Source: Pseudomonas sp. MH9.2 (GTDB taxonomy: Bacteria > Pseudomonadota > Gammaproteobacteria > Pseudomonadales > Pseudomonadaceae). Taken from it: a stretch of 64,000 nucleotides of DNA. Positions 46,268 to 57,511 of the stretch are shown here, in pieces. The DNA is taken from the NCBI RefSeq assembly GCF_034353875.1, contig NZ_CP133784.1, forward strand, positions 1,984,001 to 2,048,000, written 5' to 3'. The notes beneath the pieces are model-generated. The model did not search any database. It saw nothing but the letters and a program-made list of their open reading frames with translations, and was not told the origin of the DNA. Made by a program: the position numbers and the translations under genes. Each line of letters opens with the position of its first letter. Position 1 is the stretch's first letter.

Positions 46268-46457
46268 TCCTCATAGCTCCTGTGATGAGCAATTGCCATT
46301 TATACCTCAGCCTCGACATTTATGAAATGGTCAGCCAGCCTGCTCAAGGCCGGGGCAGACAGTAATGTTATGGAACTGTTACGTGATCGACATTAATTGC
46401 CAAGGTCTTGGACCCCAGTGTACAAATGCTTCAGTCTTTCCAGAAGTCAGCGCGCTA

Positions 46458-46485
46458 TTGGCAATACGCGACATTTGCTTATAAC
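46458..46485 (+). promoter_or_regulatory. argF promoter overlapped by an ArgR half-site
   Basis: TTGGCA (46458-46463) and TATAAC (46480-46485) are spaced by 16 bases. On the minus strand the -35 region reads TGTCGC-N8-AA (46473 down to 46458), an exact match to the half-site consensus reported for P. aeruginosa ArgR. Repression of argF by arginine-bound ArgR is the expected outcome. The rest of the 46268-46596 gap shows nothing else certain. Confidence 0.6.
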
Positions 46486-46596
46486 ATCGCGCCTTTCCCT
46501 ATTCGTCGCCCCGTGCGGCTTTCGCCGCAGGTCTCGCCCGTTTTCCTGATAAAACCCGGCTTTGAGTATCTGCGGTCTGTTGCAAAAAGGTAGTTA

Positions 46597-47520
46597 ATGA
46601 TGAGCGCAAGGCACTTTCTCTCGATGATGGATTACACGCCAGAAGAGCTAGTCAGCGTGATTCGTCGCGGCATAGAGCTGAAGGACCTGCGTAACCGCGG
46701 CGTACTCTTCGAGCCACTGAAAAACCGGGTTCTCGGCATGATTTTCGAGAAATCCTCGACGCGGACGCGTATTTCGTTCGAAGCAGGGATGATCCAGCTG
46801 GGCGGTCAGGCGATCTTTTTGTCGCCTCGCGACACCCAGCTGGGTCGAGGCGAACCGATCAGCGACTGCGCTAAAGTCATGTCGCGCATGGTCGATGCGG
46901 TGATGATCCGGACGTTCGCCCATAGCAACCTGACGGAGTTTGCCGCCAACTCCCGCGTGCCCGTGATCAACGGCCTTTCCGATGACCTGCACCCCTGCCA
47001 GCTGCTGGCAGACATGCAAACCTTTCTCGAACATCGCGGTTCGATTCAGGGCAAAACCGTGGCATGGATCGGCGATGGCAACAACATGTGTAACAGCTAT
47101 ATAGAAGCCGCGATCCAGTTCGATTTTCAGCTACGTGTCGCCTGCCCCGAAGGTTATGAGCCCAACGCCGAATTCCTCGCACTGGCCGGTGACAGGGTCA
47201 GCGTCGTTCGAGATCCTCGGCTAGCCGTGGCGGGAGCACACCTGGTCAGCACCGATGTCTGGACCTCTATGGGTCAGGAAGAGGAAACCGCCAAGCGACT
47301 GGCCTTGTTCGCCCCCTTCCAAGTGACGCGCGAGTTGCTTGATCTGGCCGCCGAAGACGTCCTGTTCATGCATTGTCTGCCCGCTCACCGTGGCGAAGAA
47401 ATCAGCCTCGATCTGCTCGACGATCCTCGGGCTGTGGCCTGGGATCAAGCCGAAAATCGCCTGCACGCGCAAAAAGCACTGCTTGAGTTTCTGGTCGAGC
47501 CGGCCTACCACCACGCATGA
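46597..47520 (+). CDS. argF: anabolic ornithine carbamoyltransferase
   Basis: ArgF makes citrulline from ornithine and carbamoyl phosphate. The 307-residue protein has the carbamoyl phosphate motif [17 protein letters not shown], the ornithine loop near WTSMGQEEE and the [10 protein letters not shown] signature. Two ATGs stand in tandem; an AAGG lies six bases before the first. The stop overlaps the next gene (ATGA). Confidence 0.95.
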   Translation: MMSARHFLSMMDYTPEELVSVIRRGIELKDLRNRGVLFEPLKNRVLGMIFEKSSTRTRISFEAGMIQLGGQAIFLSPRDTQLGRGEPISDCAKVMSRMVDAVMIRTFAHSNLTEFAANSRVPVINGLSDDLHPCQLLADMQTFLEHRGSIQGKTVAWIGDGNNMCNSYIEAAIQFDFQLRVACPEGYEPNAEFLALAGDRVSVVRDPRLAVAGAHLVSTDVWTSMGQEEETAKRLALFAPFQVTRELLDLAAEDVLFMHCLPAHRGEEISLDLLDDPRAVAWDQAENRLHAQKALLEFLVEPAYHHA

Positions 47521-48581
47521 GCCAGCCTTTACTGCTGAATCTGCGCAATCTGGCGTGTGGCTATCAGGATCAACGGGTGGTGCAGGACCTTAACCTGCAC
47601 CTCAATACCGGCGATATCGGCTGTTTGTTGGGCTCCTCAGGGTGCGGCAAGACCACCACACTGCGAGCCATCGCCGGTTTTGAGCCGGTGTATGAAGGTG
47701 AAATCACGCTGGCTGGCGAAGTGATCTCGCGCCCAGGCTTCACCCTGGCGCCCGAGAAGCGCCGGATCGGCATGGTCTTTCAGGACTACGCGTTGTTCCC
47801 GCACTTGAGTGTCGCGGAAAACATCGGCTTCGGCATTCGCAAACACCCCCGCCTCAAGCAGGTCACCGACGAACTGCTCGAACTGGTCAACCTCGGCACG
47901 CTGGGCAAACGTTACCCGCATGAGTTGTCAGGCGGCCAACAACAGCGTGTCGCACTGGCTCGAGCCTTGGCACCGGAGCCTCAGCTGCTGTTACTGGATG
48001 AGCCGTTTTCCAACCTTGACGGTGAGCTGCGGCGGCGCCTCAGTCATGAAGTCCGCGAGATCCTCAAGGCACGTGGCACCAGCGCAATTCTGGTGACTCA
48101 CGATCAGGAGGAAGCCTTTGCTGTCAGCGATCACGTCGGTGTCTTCAAAGAGGGACGCCTTGAGCAGTGGGATACGCCCTACAACCTCTATCACGAACCG
48201 CTGACCCCCTTCGTTGCCAGCTTTATCGGTAAGGGCTATTTCATTCGTGGGCAACTCGTCAGCCCGGAAGCAGTGCAGACCGAGCTGGGCCTGTTGCGTG
48301 GCAATCGCGCCTACATGTGGGCGATCGGTAGCGCCGTGGATGTGCTGCTAAGACCAGATGACATCGTCTACGCGCCAGACAGCACACTCAAGACGCACGT
48401 TGTGAGCAAGACCTTTCAAGGCGCCTCGACACTGTATCGACTGCAAATGCCAACAGGCAGCCAACTGGAAGCGATCTTCCCCAGCCACGTCGACTATCGC
48501 GCAGGTGACGAGGTCGGGATTCGTGTGGCGGCTGATCATCTGGTGCTGTTCCAGGCCGCCGGCAGTCTCAGGTATATCTAA
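47517..48581 (+). CDS. ABC transporter ATPase of the Fe3+/polyamine/sulfate group
   Basis: This is a 354-residue ATPase with Walker [10 protein letters not shown], signature LSGGQQQR, Walker [13 protein letters not shown] and a C-terminal TOBE domain (about residues 270-350). It resembles FbpC/PotA-type subunits. No permease or binding protein is nearby, so its partner is elsewhere. The four-base overlap with argF suggests co-expression; an equivalent argF neighbour exists in P. aeruginosa. Confidence 0.88.
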   Translation: MSQPLLLNLRNLACGYQDQRVVQDLNLHLNTGDIGCLLGSSGCGKTTTLRAIAGFEPVYEGEITLAGEVISRPGFTLAPEKRRIGMVFQDYALFPHLSVAENIGFGIRKHPRLKQVTDELLELVNLGTLGKRYPHELSGGQQQRVALARALAPEPQLLLLDEPFSNLDGELRRRLSHEVREILKARGTSAILVTHDQEEAFAVSDHVGVFKEGRLEQWDTPYNLYHEPLTPFVASFIGKGYFIRGQLVSPEAVQTELGLLRGNRAYMWAIGSAVDVLLRPDDIVYAPDSTLKTHVVSKTFQGASTLYRLQMPTGSQLEAIFPSHVDYRAGDEVGIRVAADHLVLFQAAGSLRYI

Positions 48582-48597
48582 CGCCTCTATCGGGGCA

Positions 48598-49380
48598 TCA
48601 ACCGAGCAATAACTTCCCGCTCGCCACCAAGGTTGCATGCCCACCGATTTTGACCCGCCCGCCCTCCAGTCGACAGAACAGTTCGCCGCCACGGGCCGAG
48701 CATTGGTAGGCGGTCAACCCCTGCTTGCCAAGACGCTTCGACCAATAGGGGATCAAGCTGCAGTGGGTCGAGCCGGTCACCGGGTCTTCGGGGATACCGA
48801 TGGCCGGTGCGAAGTAGCGGGAGACAAAATCATGCTGGGTGCCCATGGCCGTGACGATAACGCCTGGCCACGGTAAACGCGCCAGCGCGGCCATATCGGG
48901 CGTGCAGTCGCGCACCGCCTGTTCGGACTCCAGGACCACCAGCAACTCGGTCGAGCCCAACACATCGACGATATCGACGCCCAGCGCGCGCTGAAGCTCG
49001 ACAGTTACCCCCACTTCGTGGGGCATCAGGGCCGGAAAGTCCAGCAACAACCGATCGTTTTCGCGGGTGACGCTCATGGCGCCGGACTTGCCAATAAAAT
49101 CTATCCGCTCGACCGGCTCTTTGTAGACCTCGAACAACACGTAAGCGCTGGCCAGGGTGGCGTGACCACACAATGGGACTTCGGTGGCTGGAGTGAACCA
49201 GCGGATGTGCCAGCCCTGAGCTTCACGGACCAGAAACGCGGTTTCCGCCAGGTTGTGCTCGGCAGCAATCTGCTGCATCAACTCATCCGCCAGCCAGGCA
49301 TCCAGTCGATAAACCATCGCCGGGTTGCCACTGAACGGGCGGTTACTGAAAGCGTCAACCTGGTGAAATTCAAGCTGCAT
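48598..49380 (-). CDS. PhzF-family isomerase-like protein
   Basis: This is a 260-residue protein of the PhzF/diaminopimelate epimerase-like fold. It has the opening VDAFSNRPFSGNPA, the catalytic Glu47 in NLAETAFLV, the RWFTPATEVPLCGHAT loop and the second-half GSTHCSLIPYW. It is a stand-alone gene, not part of a phenazine cluster. The substrate is unknown. Confidence 0.9.
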   Translation of the reverse strand: MQLEFHQVDAFSNRPFSGNPAMVYRLDAWLADELMQQIAAEHNLAETAFLVREAQGWHIRWFTPATEVPLCGHATLASAYVLFEVYKEPVERIDFIGKSGAMSVTRENDRLLLDFPALMPHEVGVTVELQRALGVDIVDVLGSTELLVVLESEQAVRDCTPDMAALARLPWPGVIVTAMGTQHDFVSRYFAPAIGIPEDPVTGSTHCSLIPYWSKRLGKQGLTAYQCSARGGELFCRLEGGRVKIGGHATLVASGKLLLG

Positions 49381-49475
49381 GAGTGGGCCCATCCCTGACA
49401 TTAGTTGCCCCAGCATGCGCGTCCGCCGGATGCACCGCCAGTCACAGAACGTGTCGTTATCGACAATACAGAGCG

Positions 49476-49946
49476 CTAGGCGCGACCAATCCCGGAAAAT
49501 GTTGCCTGGGTGAGCCCGGCCAGTACGGCAGCCGAAAGCTCCACCTCCAGGCCTCGACGCCCGGCGCTGACGAAGAGAGTGGCGAAGGACTGTGCCGATT
49601 GATCGATGAAAGTACGCAATCTCTTCTTCTGCCCTAACGGGCTAATGCCGCCCAATAAATAGCCTGTGGCGCGCTGAGCAGCTGCGGGATCAGCCATTTC
49701 GACTTTTTTTGCCCCCGCTGCATGCGCCAGCGCTTTGAGATCAAGACTTCCGACGACCGGGACCACCGCCACCAGCAATTCGCCTTTTTCAGTCACCGCC
49801 AACAGGGTTTTGAACACCTGCGCAGGCTCCAGACCAAGCTTCTCAGCCGCCTCCAGACCATAAGAGGCCGCCTTCGGGTCGTGTTCATAACTGTGCACAC
49901 GGTGATCTGCGCGAACTTTTTTCAACAAATCCAATGCGGGGGTCAT
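49476..49946 (-). CDS. ybaK: Cys-tRNA(Pro) deacylase YbaK/EbsC
   Basis: YbaK hydrolyses Cys-tRNA(Pro) formed by error. The 156-residue protein has the catalytic Lys46 in QVFKTLLA, VVPVVGSLDLK, and the GGISPLGQKK motif. The start at 49946 follows GGAGAG. It is a trans-editing enzyme acting with prolyl-tRNA synthetase. Confidence 0.93.
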   Translation of the reverse strand: MTPALDLLKKVRADHRVHSYEHDPKAASYGLEAAEKLGLEPAQVFKTLLAVTEKGELLVAVVPVVGSLDLKALAHAAGAKKVEMADPAAAQRATGYLLGGISPLGQKKRLRTFIDQSAQSFATLFVSAGRRGLEVELSAAVLAGLTQATFSGIGRA

Positions 49947-50164
49947 GCAGCTCTCCGGGATGTCGCGGGACGTTGAGATCAAGACGCCTACTTTAGGACA
50001 TCTCCAGCCAAAACACCTTATCGGCAGCGATATTCAAGCTATGTCGCCGTCATGGACGGTACCAAAAAAAATTTCAGGTCAGCAATAAGATGTTTCCTAC
50101 ATAGAAATGGGCAACGAACTAAAGACTGGCGGTCAGATTATGGCCTATGGTTCACTTTCGACCT

Positions 50165-50205
50165 TTGACAGCATTCTTTCTTGTCTATATTTTTTCGATA
50201 ACGAA
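50165..50205 (+). promoter_or_regulatory. glpF promoter with GlpR-like operator
   Basis: TTGACA (50165-50170), a 17-base spacer and TATTTT (50188-50193) form a good promoter. Immediately after, TTCG-ATAA-CGAA (50194-50205) forms a symmetrical GlpR-type operator that would cover the start of transcription. A second TTCG follows at 50211. Between this promoter and the ybaK start (49947-50164) nothing else is seen. Confidence 0.65.
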
Positions 50206-50330
50206 TATTTTCGATTTGGTGGTGACTAAGGATCGTTGGCTGCTCGGAGACGAGGACTTCTCTGATGTGGAAAAAATAAGCGCTGATGACTTTCCTTCAG
50301 CGTTTTAGAACAACAAAAAAAGAGGTTTCC

Positions 50331-51197
50331 ATGACAACGGCTATACCGCAACCCCTGCAACAACCCACGCTGACGGGTCAATGCCTGGCTGAATTTCTGG
50401 GCACCGCGTTGTTGATTTTTTTTGGTACCGGTTGTGTTGCAGCGCTCAAGGTCGCTGGCGCCAGCTTTGGATTGTGGGAAATCAGTATCATCTGGGGCAT
50501 TGGCGTCAGCATGGCGATTTACCTGACCGCCGGCGTATCCGGCGCGCATCTCAATCCTGCAGTAAGCATTGCGTTATGTATTTTCGGTGACTTTGAAAAG
50601 AGAAAGCTGCCACTTTACATTCTCGCCCAAGTGACCGGCGCCTTTTCCGCGGCCGCGTTGGTGTACCTGCTCTACATCAGCCTGTTCTTCGAATTCGAAC
50701 ACGTACACCACATGATTCGCGGGACTCAAGCCAGTCTTGAGCTGGCTTCAATCTTTTCCACGTACCCCAATCCGGCGATATCCACCGGACAAGCCTTTTT
50801 GGTTGAAGTGGTGATCACCGCCATTCTCATGTGCGTGATCATGTCCCTGACCGACGACAACAACGGCTTGCCTCGAGGCCCGATGGCGCCGCTACTGATT
50901 GGCTTGTTGATCGCCGTGATTGGTAGCGCCATGGGACCACTGACCGGGTTTGCGATGAACCCGGCGCGGGATTTCGGTCCCAAGCTCATGACATTCTTCG
51001 CAGGCTGGGGTCCGATGGCGTTTACTGGCGGCCGTGAAATCCCCTACTTTCTGATCCCGATTTTCGCGCCAATCCTTGGTGCCTGTCTGGGCGCTGCAAG
51101 CTATCGCGGGCTGATCGCTCGCCACCTGCCCAGCGCCCTTGTTGTAGAGAATAAGGACGCTAACGTCGTTCGCAGCAAAGCTCAGGCTTCATCTTGA
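50331..51197 (+). CDS. glpF: glycerol uptake facilitator
   Basis: GlpF is an aquaglyceroporin that lets glycerol diffuse across the inner membrane. The 288-residue protein has six helices and the two half-helix NPA motifs (AHLNPAVSI and AMNPARDFGP). AGAGG precedes the ATG. It starts a glpF-glpK pair 30 bases apart. Confidence 0.94.
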   Translation: MTTAIPQPLQQPTLTGQCLAEFLGTALLIFFGTGCVAALKVAGASFGLWEISIIWGIGVSMAIYLTAGVSGAHLNPAVSIALCIFGDFEKRKLPLYILAQVTGAFSAAALVYLLYISLFFEFEHVHHMIRGTQASLELASIFSTYPNPAISTGQAFLVEVVITAILMCVIMSLTDDNNGLPRGPMAPLLIGLLIAVIGSAMGPLTGFAMNPARDFGPKLMTFFAGWGPMAFTGGREIPYFLIPIFAPILGACLGAASYRGLIARHLPSALVVENKDANVVRSKAQASS

Positions 51198-52733
<1,536 letters not shown>

Positions 52734-52846
52734 TCGACGACTGCCCGCAAGGGCGGGGAGCGGTATGAGTTTCCGGCTGACAGCGCTATTAGGCTGCGGC
52801 ATGATGGTCGCCATTCGTTTGGCAGCCCGATAGGAAAATCAAAACA

Positions 52847-53602
52847 ATGAACCTGCCTCCCCGCCAGCAGCAGATCCTCGAGCTGGTACGCGAACGCGGC
52901 TATGTCAGCATTGAAGAAATGGCTCAGCTGTTTGTCGTGACCCCGCAAACCATCCGCCGTGATATCAATCAATTGGCGGAAATGAGCCTGTTGCGCCGCT
53001 ACCATGGCGGCGCAGCCTATGACTCGAGCATCGAGAACACAGCCTACGCCATGCGTGCAGACCAGATGCGCGACGAGAAACAACGGATCGCCGAGGCCAT
53101 TGCCGCGCAGATCCCGGACCACGCCTCGCTGTTCATCAATATCGGCACCACCACCGAATCCATTGCCCGCGCGCTGCTGAATCACAACAACCTGAAAATC
53201 ATCACCAACAACCTGCATGTGGCCTCGATCCTCAGCGCCAAGGATGACTTTGAAGTCCTGCTGGCTGGCGGCACTGTTCGCCGCGATGGCGGCGTGGTGG
53301 GTCAAGCCTGTGTCGACTTCATCAATCAGTTCAAAGTCGACTTCGCCTTGGTCGGTATTAGCGGCATTGATGAAGACGGCAGTTTGCTGGACTTTGATTA
53401 TCAGGAAGTACGGGTGTCCCAGGCGATCATCGCCAACGCCCGAAAAGTACTGTTGGCCGCCGACTCCAGCAAGTTCGGACGCAACGCCATGGTCCGCCTG
53501 GGACCGATCAGCCTGATCGACTGCCTGGTCACCGACGAGGCCCCCGTCCCTGCGCTGATGCAGTTATTGACCCAGTACAAGATTCGTCTGGAAGTGGTCT
53601 GA
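52847..53602 (+). CDS. glpR: glycerol 3-phosphate regulon repressor GlpR
   Basis: This is a 251-residue DeoR-family repressor. The N-terminal helix-turn-helix has [11 protein letters not shown] and [12 protein letters not shown]; the C-terminal sugar-phosphate sensor domain has [15 protein letters not shown] and [12 protein letters not shown]. It should bind the TTCG-type operators ahead of glpF and glpD and release them with glycerol 3-phosphate. AAAT-rich leader, no strong ribosome site. Confidence 0.93.
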   Translation: MNLPPRQQQILELVRERGYVSIEEMAQLFVVTPQTIRRDINQLAEMSLLRRYHGGAAYDSSIENTAYAMRADQMRDEKQRIAEAIAAQIPDHASLFINIGTTTESIARALLNHNNLKIITNNLHVASILSAKDDFEVLLAGGTVRRDGGVVGQACVDFINQFKVDFALVGISGIDEDGSLLDFDYQEVRVSQAIIANARKVLLAADSSKFGRNAMVRLGPISLIDCLVTDEAPVPALMQLLTQYKIRLEVV

Positions 53603-53641
53603 CCTCCCGACATCTATCTATCGTCTGACATTCAGCTTTCA

Positions 53642-53731
53642 TCGCGAATAAATTCGTCCCCCCAGAGACCACAAACGCTCTATGGGAGCGAGTTCATTCG
53701 CCAGGGACGCGACGCGCGCGTGCCTGGCACA
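53642..53731. repeat. inverted REP pair with CAGGCAC-type remnant, copy D
   Basis: The unit TCGCGAATAAATTCGTCCC (53642-53660) and the inverted unit GGGAGCGAGTTCATTCGCC (53684-53702) face each other, the layout of a REPIN-like doublet. It is followed by GTGCCTGGCAC at 53720-53730, the core of the hairpins at 11576, 19012 and 43164. Confidence 0.7.
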
Positions 53732-53821
53732 CTGAATTAAAATGTTCGAATTTATTCACTTACCTCCCCTCCCATCAGTATTTTCAATGAATGCAGACTG
53801 GATGCGCGCTCTTTATTGCGC

Positions 53822-53860
53822 TATGATTTTCGAAATTGAACATAAATGTTCGGATTCGCC
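53822..53860 (+). promoter_or_regulatory. glpD promoter region with GlpR-like half-sites
   Basis: TATGAT (53822-53827) is a good -10 hexamer, with only a weak TGGATG 17 bases upstream. It is followed by TTCG-AAAT-TGAA (53829-53840) and TTCG-GATT-CGCC (53849-53860), both imperfect GlpR-type operators; another TTCG stands at 53745. GlpR control of glpD is expected from the E. coli and Pseudomonas regulons. Confidence 0.5.
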
Positions 53861-53902
53861 GTTCGAAGCTATGTTTTGAAGATCCAGACAGGAGGCCATC
53901 AA

Positions 53903-55441
53903 ATGCCCCACACCACCTTGCCCGTGCCACCGCTTTCCGAAATCTACGACATCGCCGTCATTGGCGGTGGTATCAATGGCGTAGGGATAGCCGCGGACGC
54001 TGCCGGTCGCGGTTTATCGGTGTTCCTTTGCGAAAAGGATGACTTGGCCAGCCATACATCATCAGCCAGCAGCAAGCTGATCCATGGTGGACTGCGCTAT
54101 CTCGAACATTATGAGTTTCGCCTGGTACGAGAAGCGCTCGCCGAACGTGAAGTGCTGCTGGCCAAAGCGCCGCATATCGTCAAGCCGATGCGCTTCGTGC
54201 TCCCTCATCGTCCGCATCTGCGCCCTGCGTGGATGATCCGTGCCGGCCTGTTCTTGTATGATCATCTGGGCAAGCGGGAAAAACTGCCCGCCTCGCGCAG
54301 CCTGCGCTTTGGCAGCGACAGCCCGCTAAACGCGACGATAACCCGTGGTTTCGAATACTCCGATTGCTGGGTCGACGACGCCCGCCTGGTGGTACTCAAC
54401 GCCATGGCCGCGCGTGAAAACGGCGCGCACGTTCATACCCAAACGCGCTGCATCAACGCCCGTCGCAGTAAGGGCCTGTGGCACATGAACATGGAACGTT
54501 CCGACGGCAGCCTGTTTTCCATTCGCGCCAAAGCGCTGGTCAACGCCGCCGGGCCTTGGGTTGCCAAATTCATTCGTGATGACCTTAAACTCGACTCCCC
54601 TTACGGGATCCGCCTGATTCAGGGCAGCCACCTGATCGTGCCCAAACTGTACGAGGGCGAAAACGCGTTCATTCTGCAAAACGAAGATCAGCGCATCGTC
54701 TTCACGATTCCTTACCTGGAACGCTTCACCATCATTGGCACCACGGACCGTGAATATCAGGGCGATCCGAGCAAGGTGACGATTACCGAAGACGAAATCG
54801 ACTACCTGCTCAAAGTGGTCAATGAGCACTTCAAGAAACAACTGAGCCGCAGCGACATCGTGCGAACCTACTCGGGCGTTCGTCCGCTGTGCAATGACGA
54901 ATCGGACAACCCTTCGGCGGTGACCCGCGATTACACGCTGTCACTCTCGGGCAGCGCTGAAGAAGCACCGATCCTATCGGTGTTCGGCGGCAAGTTGACG
55001 ACTTATCGCAAGCTGGCTGAATCGGCGATGACCCACCTTGCGCCCTTCTTCCCGCACATGAAACCAAGCTGGACCGCCACTGCCAGCCTGCCCGGGGGCG
55101 AAGACATGAGCACGCCACAGGCCCTGAGTGATGAATTGACGAAACGCTTCGACTGGCTGCCAAGCGACGTTGCCCAGCGCTGGGCCCGCACCTACGGCAG
55201 CCGCAGCTGGCGCCTGCTCGAAGGTGTGCAGAGCCTCGCCGATATGGGCGAGCACCTCGGGGGCGGCCTCTACACCCGCGAAGTCGATTATCTGTGCAGC
55301 GAGGAATGGGCTCTGGATGCCGAAGACATTCTTTGGCGTCGCAGCAAGTTGGGTCTATTCACCACACCGAGCGAGCAGGTGCGCGTGCAGGACTACCTCA
55401 ACACGGTCACGCGCAATAAAAGCAGCATCGAAGCCGCCTGA
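53903..55441 (+). CDS. glpD: aerobic glycerol 3-phosphate dehydrogenase
   Basis: GlpD is a membrane-associated flavoenzyme that oxidises glycerol 3-phosphate to dihydroxyacetone phosphate and feeds electrons to ubiquinone. The 512-residue protein has the FAD-binding GGGINGVGIAADAAGRG, the SSKLIHGGLRYLE loop and a C-terminal FGGKLTTYRKLAE. AGGAGG lies seven bases before the chosen ATG; the longer frame from 53846 would overlap the operators. Confidence 0.95.
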   Translation: MPHTTLPVPPLSEIYDIAVIGGGINGVGIAADAAGRGLSVFLCEKDDLASHTSSASSKLIHGGLRYLEHYEFRLVREALAEREVLLAKAPHIVKPMRFVLPHRPHLRPAWMIRAGLFLYDHLGKREKLPASRSLRFGSDSPLNATITRGFEYSDCWVDDARLVVLNAMAARENGAHVHTQTRCINARRSKGLWHMNMERSDGSLFSIRAKALVNAAGPWVAKFIRDDLKLDSPYGIRLIQGSHLIVPKLYEGENAFILQNEDQRIVFTIPYLERFTIIGTTDREYQGDPSKVTITEDEIDYLLKVVNEHFKKQLSRSDIVRTYSGVRPLCNDESDNPSAVTRDYTLSLSGSAEEAPILSVFGGKLTTYRKLAESAMTHLAPFFPHMKPSWTATASLPGGEDMSTPQALSDELTKRFDWLPSDVAQRWARTYGSRSWRLLEGVQSLADMGEHLGGGLYTREVDYLCSEEWALDAEDILWRRSKLGLFTTPSEQVRVQDYLNTVTRNKSSIEAA

Positions 55442-55451
55442 CCCTCCCCGC

Positions 55452-55482
55452 CAACAGCCTCCTCGCAAAGGGGAGGTTGTTG
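55452..55482 (+). terminator. stem-loop after glpD
   Basis: CAACAGCCTCC pairs with GGAGGTTGTTG (one G-T wobble) across a nine-base loop. No T-run follows, so it may stabilise the 3' end rather than terminate. Confidence 0.5.
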
Positions 55483-55500
55483 TGCAGCAGCCTCAAGTCA

Positions 55501-55545
55501 TTCGGTTTTCCGAACGCGCTGCCCCGATTAGTTCGGACTGCCGGA
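55501..55545 (+). promoter_or_regulatory. two AauR-type upstream activator boxes
   Basis: TTCGG-TTTT-CCGAA (55501-55514) is a perfect match, and TTCGG-ACTG-CCGGA (55532-55545) a one-mismatch match, to the TTCGG-N4-CCGAA motif reported for AauR in P. putida. They lie 76-120 bases upstream of a sigma-54 promoter, the usual position for an enhancer. Confidence 0.72.
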
Positions 55546-55620
55546 CGCGGCCAGATTCTCCTGCGTCATAGCATCAAATAAAAACGATACAAATCAATAT
55601 TTTAATCCTTATCTCCGCTT

Positions 55621-55636
55621 TGGCATGAGTCATGCT
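55621..55636 (+). promoter_or_regulatory. sigma-54 promoter of the gltIJKL operon
   Basis: TGGCATGAGTCATGCT carries GG at 55622-55623 and GC at 55634-55635, ten bases apart, as in -24/-12 promoters. Transcription would start near 55647. It agrees with the enhancer-binding regulator encoded downstream. Confidence 0.7.
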
Positions 55637-55761
55637 CTACACTCAATGTCGAATGTGCCGACTGTAGCGTGCGCCTGATTGGGCCGCCGTTGAACACACT
55701 CGTTTATTCAGAGGACCTCCACACAGGTCCCCATAAAAAAAACAAAGCCGAGGATCAACTG

Positions 55762-56676
55762 ATGCGCATCGTTCCCCATATTTTGGGCGCAGCAATCGCT
55801 GCCGCTCTGATTAGCACTCCAGTTTTCGCTGCCGAACTCACCGGCACACTGAAGAAAATCAAAGAGTCTGGCACCATCACCCTCGGACACCGCGACGCCT
55901 CCATCCCGTTCTCCTATATCGCTGACGCTTCCGGGATTCCGGTCGGCTACTCCCACGATATCCAGCTGAAAGTCGTCGAAGCCATCAAGAAAGACCTGGC
56001 CATGCCTGACCTGAAGGTCAAATACAACCTGGTCACGTCGCAAACCCGTATCCCGCTGGTGCAAAACGGCACTGTAGACCTTGAGTGCGGTTCCACCACC
56101 AACAACGCCGAACGCGGTCAACAAGTTGACTTCTCAGTAGGCATCTTCGAAATCGGGACGCGCCTGCTGGCCAAAAAAGACTCTCCGTACAAAGACTTCG
56201 CCGATCTGAAAGGCAAGAACGTCGTGACCACTGCGGGCACCACGTCCGAGCGCATCATCAAATCGATGAACGCCGACAAGCAGATGGGCATGAATGTCAT
56301 CTCTGCCAAGGACCATGGCGAATCCTTCAACATGCTCGAGTCCGGCCGTGCGGTCGCGTTCATGATGGATGATGCACTGCTCGCAGGCGAAATGGCCAAA
56401 GCCAAGAAGCCTGATGACTGGGCAGTGACCGGCACCGCGCAGTCCTATGAAATCTACGGCTGCATGGTTCGTAAAGACGACGCCCCGTTCAAGAAAGCTG
56501 TCGATGACGCGATCAAGGCAACCTTCACCTCGGGCGAGATCAACACGATCTACGCCAAGTGGTTCATGCAGCCGATCCCGCCGAAGGGTCTGAACCTGAA
56601 CTTCCCGATGAGCGACGAGCTGAAAAACCTGATCGCCAACCCTACCGATAAGCCAGCTCCCGACAAAGCCATCTAA
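55762..56676 (+). CDS. gltI: glutamate/aspartate periplasmic binding protein
   Basis: This is a 304-residue binding protein with a signal peptide ending VFAA. It matches the GltI/AatJ group: GTLKKIKESGTITLGHRDASIPFSY, ECGSTTNNAERGQQVDFS, and a disulfide-capable Cys pair. It binds acidic amino acids. AGGA precedes the ATG at 55762. First gene of a four-gene transporter operon (56 kb region). Confidence 0.93.
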   Translation: MRIVPHILGAAIAAALISTPVFAAELTGTLKKIKESGTITLGHRDASIPFSYIADASGIPVGYSHDIQLKVVEAIKKDLAMPDLKVKYNLVTSQTRIPLVQNGTVDLECGSTTNNAERGQQVDFSVGIFEIGTRLLAKKDSPYKDFADLKGKNVVTTAGTTSERIIKSMNADKQMGMNVISAKDHGESFNMLESGRAVAFMMDDALLAGEMAKAKKPDDWAVTGTAQSYEIYGCMVRKDDAPFKKAVDDAIKATFTSGEINTIYAKWFMQPIPPKGLNLNFPMSDELKNLIANPTDKPAPDKAI

Positions 56677-56764
56677 GCACTGGTTAATCTTCACTTGGGC
56701 ACGCAAACGCGCGCTCAAGTGAACGACGGTGCCTGTGAATCGATCAAACTGAGGGGAGACCCTG

Positions 56765-57511
56765 ATGAATTACAACTGGGACTGGGGCGTATTCCTCAAG
56801 TCCACCGGTATCGGCAAAGAAATCTATCTGGACTGGTACCTCACCGGTCTGGGCTGGACCATCGCTATTGCCGTCGCCGCCTGGATCATCGCTTTACTGC
56901 TGGGCTCTGTGCTCGGGGTCATGCGTACTGTGCCTAACCGCTGGGTGTCGGGCATTGCCACGGTTTACGTGGAACTTTTCCGCAATGTTCCGCTGCTGGT
57001 GCAATTGTTTATCTGGTACTTCCTGGTGCCGGATTTGCTGCCTGACAACCTTCAGCAGTGGTACAAGCAAGACCTCAACCCCACGACATCGGCTTTTCTA
57101 AGCGTCGTGGTCTGTCTTGGCCTGTTCACTGCTGCACGGGTTTGCGAACAAGTGCGCACCGGTATCCAGGCGCTGCCTGGCGGCCAGGAATCGGCGGCCA
57201 GAGCCATGGGCTTCAAACTGCCACAGATCTACTGGAACGTGCTGCTGCCCCAGGCCTATCGCATCATCATTCCACCCCTGACCTCGGAATTCCTGAACGT
57301 CTTCAAGAACTCGTCCGTAGCCTCGTTAATCGGCCTTATGGAGCTGCTTGCGCAGACCAAACAGACCGCCGAGTTCTCCGCCAACCTGTTCGAAGCCTTC
57401 ACCTTGGCGACGCTGATCTACTTCACCTTGAACATGAGCCTGATGCTGTTGATGCGCATGATCGAGAAGAAAATTGCAGTGCCCGGGCTGATTTCCCTGG
57501 GAGGTAAATAA
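56765..57511 (+). CDS. gltJ: glutamate/aspartate ABC permease GltJ
   Basis: This is a 248-residue permease with about five helices and the EAA loop with QESAARAMGFKLPQIYWNVLLP. The opening NYNWDWGVFLKST is typical of GltJ/AatQ. Its TAA overlaps the ATG of the next gene by one base. Confidence 0.92.
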   Translation: MNYNWDWGVFLKSTGIGKEIYLDWYLTGLGWTIAIAVAAWIIALLLGSVLGVMRTVPNRWVSGIATVYVELFRNVPLLVQLFIWYFLVPDLLPDNLQQWYKQDLNPTTSAFLSVVVCLGLFTAARVCEQVRTGIQALPGGQESAARAMGFKLPQIYWNVLLPQAYRIIIPPLTSEFLNVFKNSSVASLIGLMELLAQTKQTAEFSANLFEAFTLATLIYFTLNMSLMLLMRMIEKKIAVPGLISLGGK

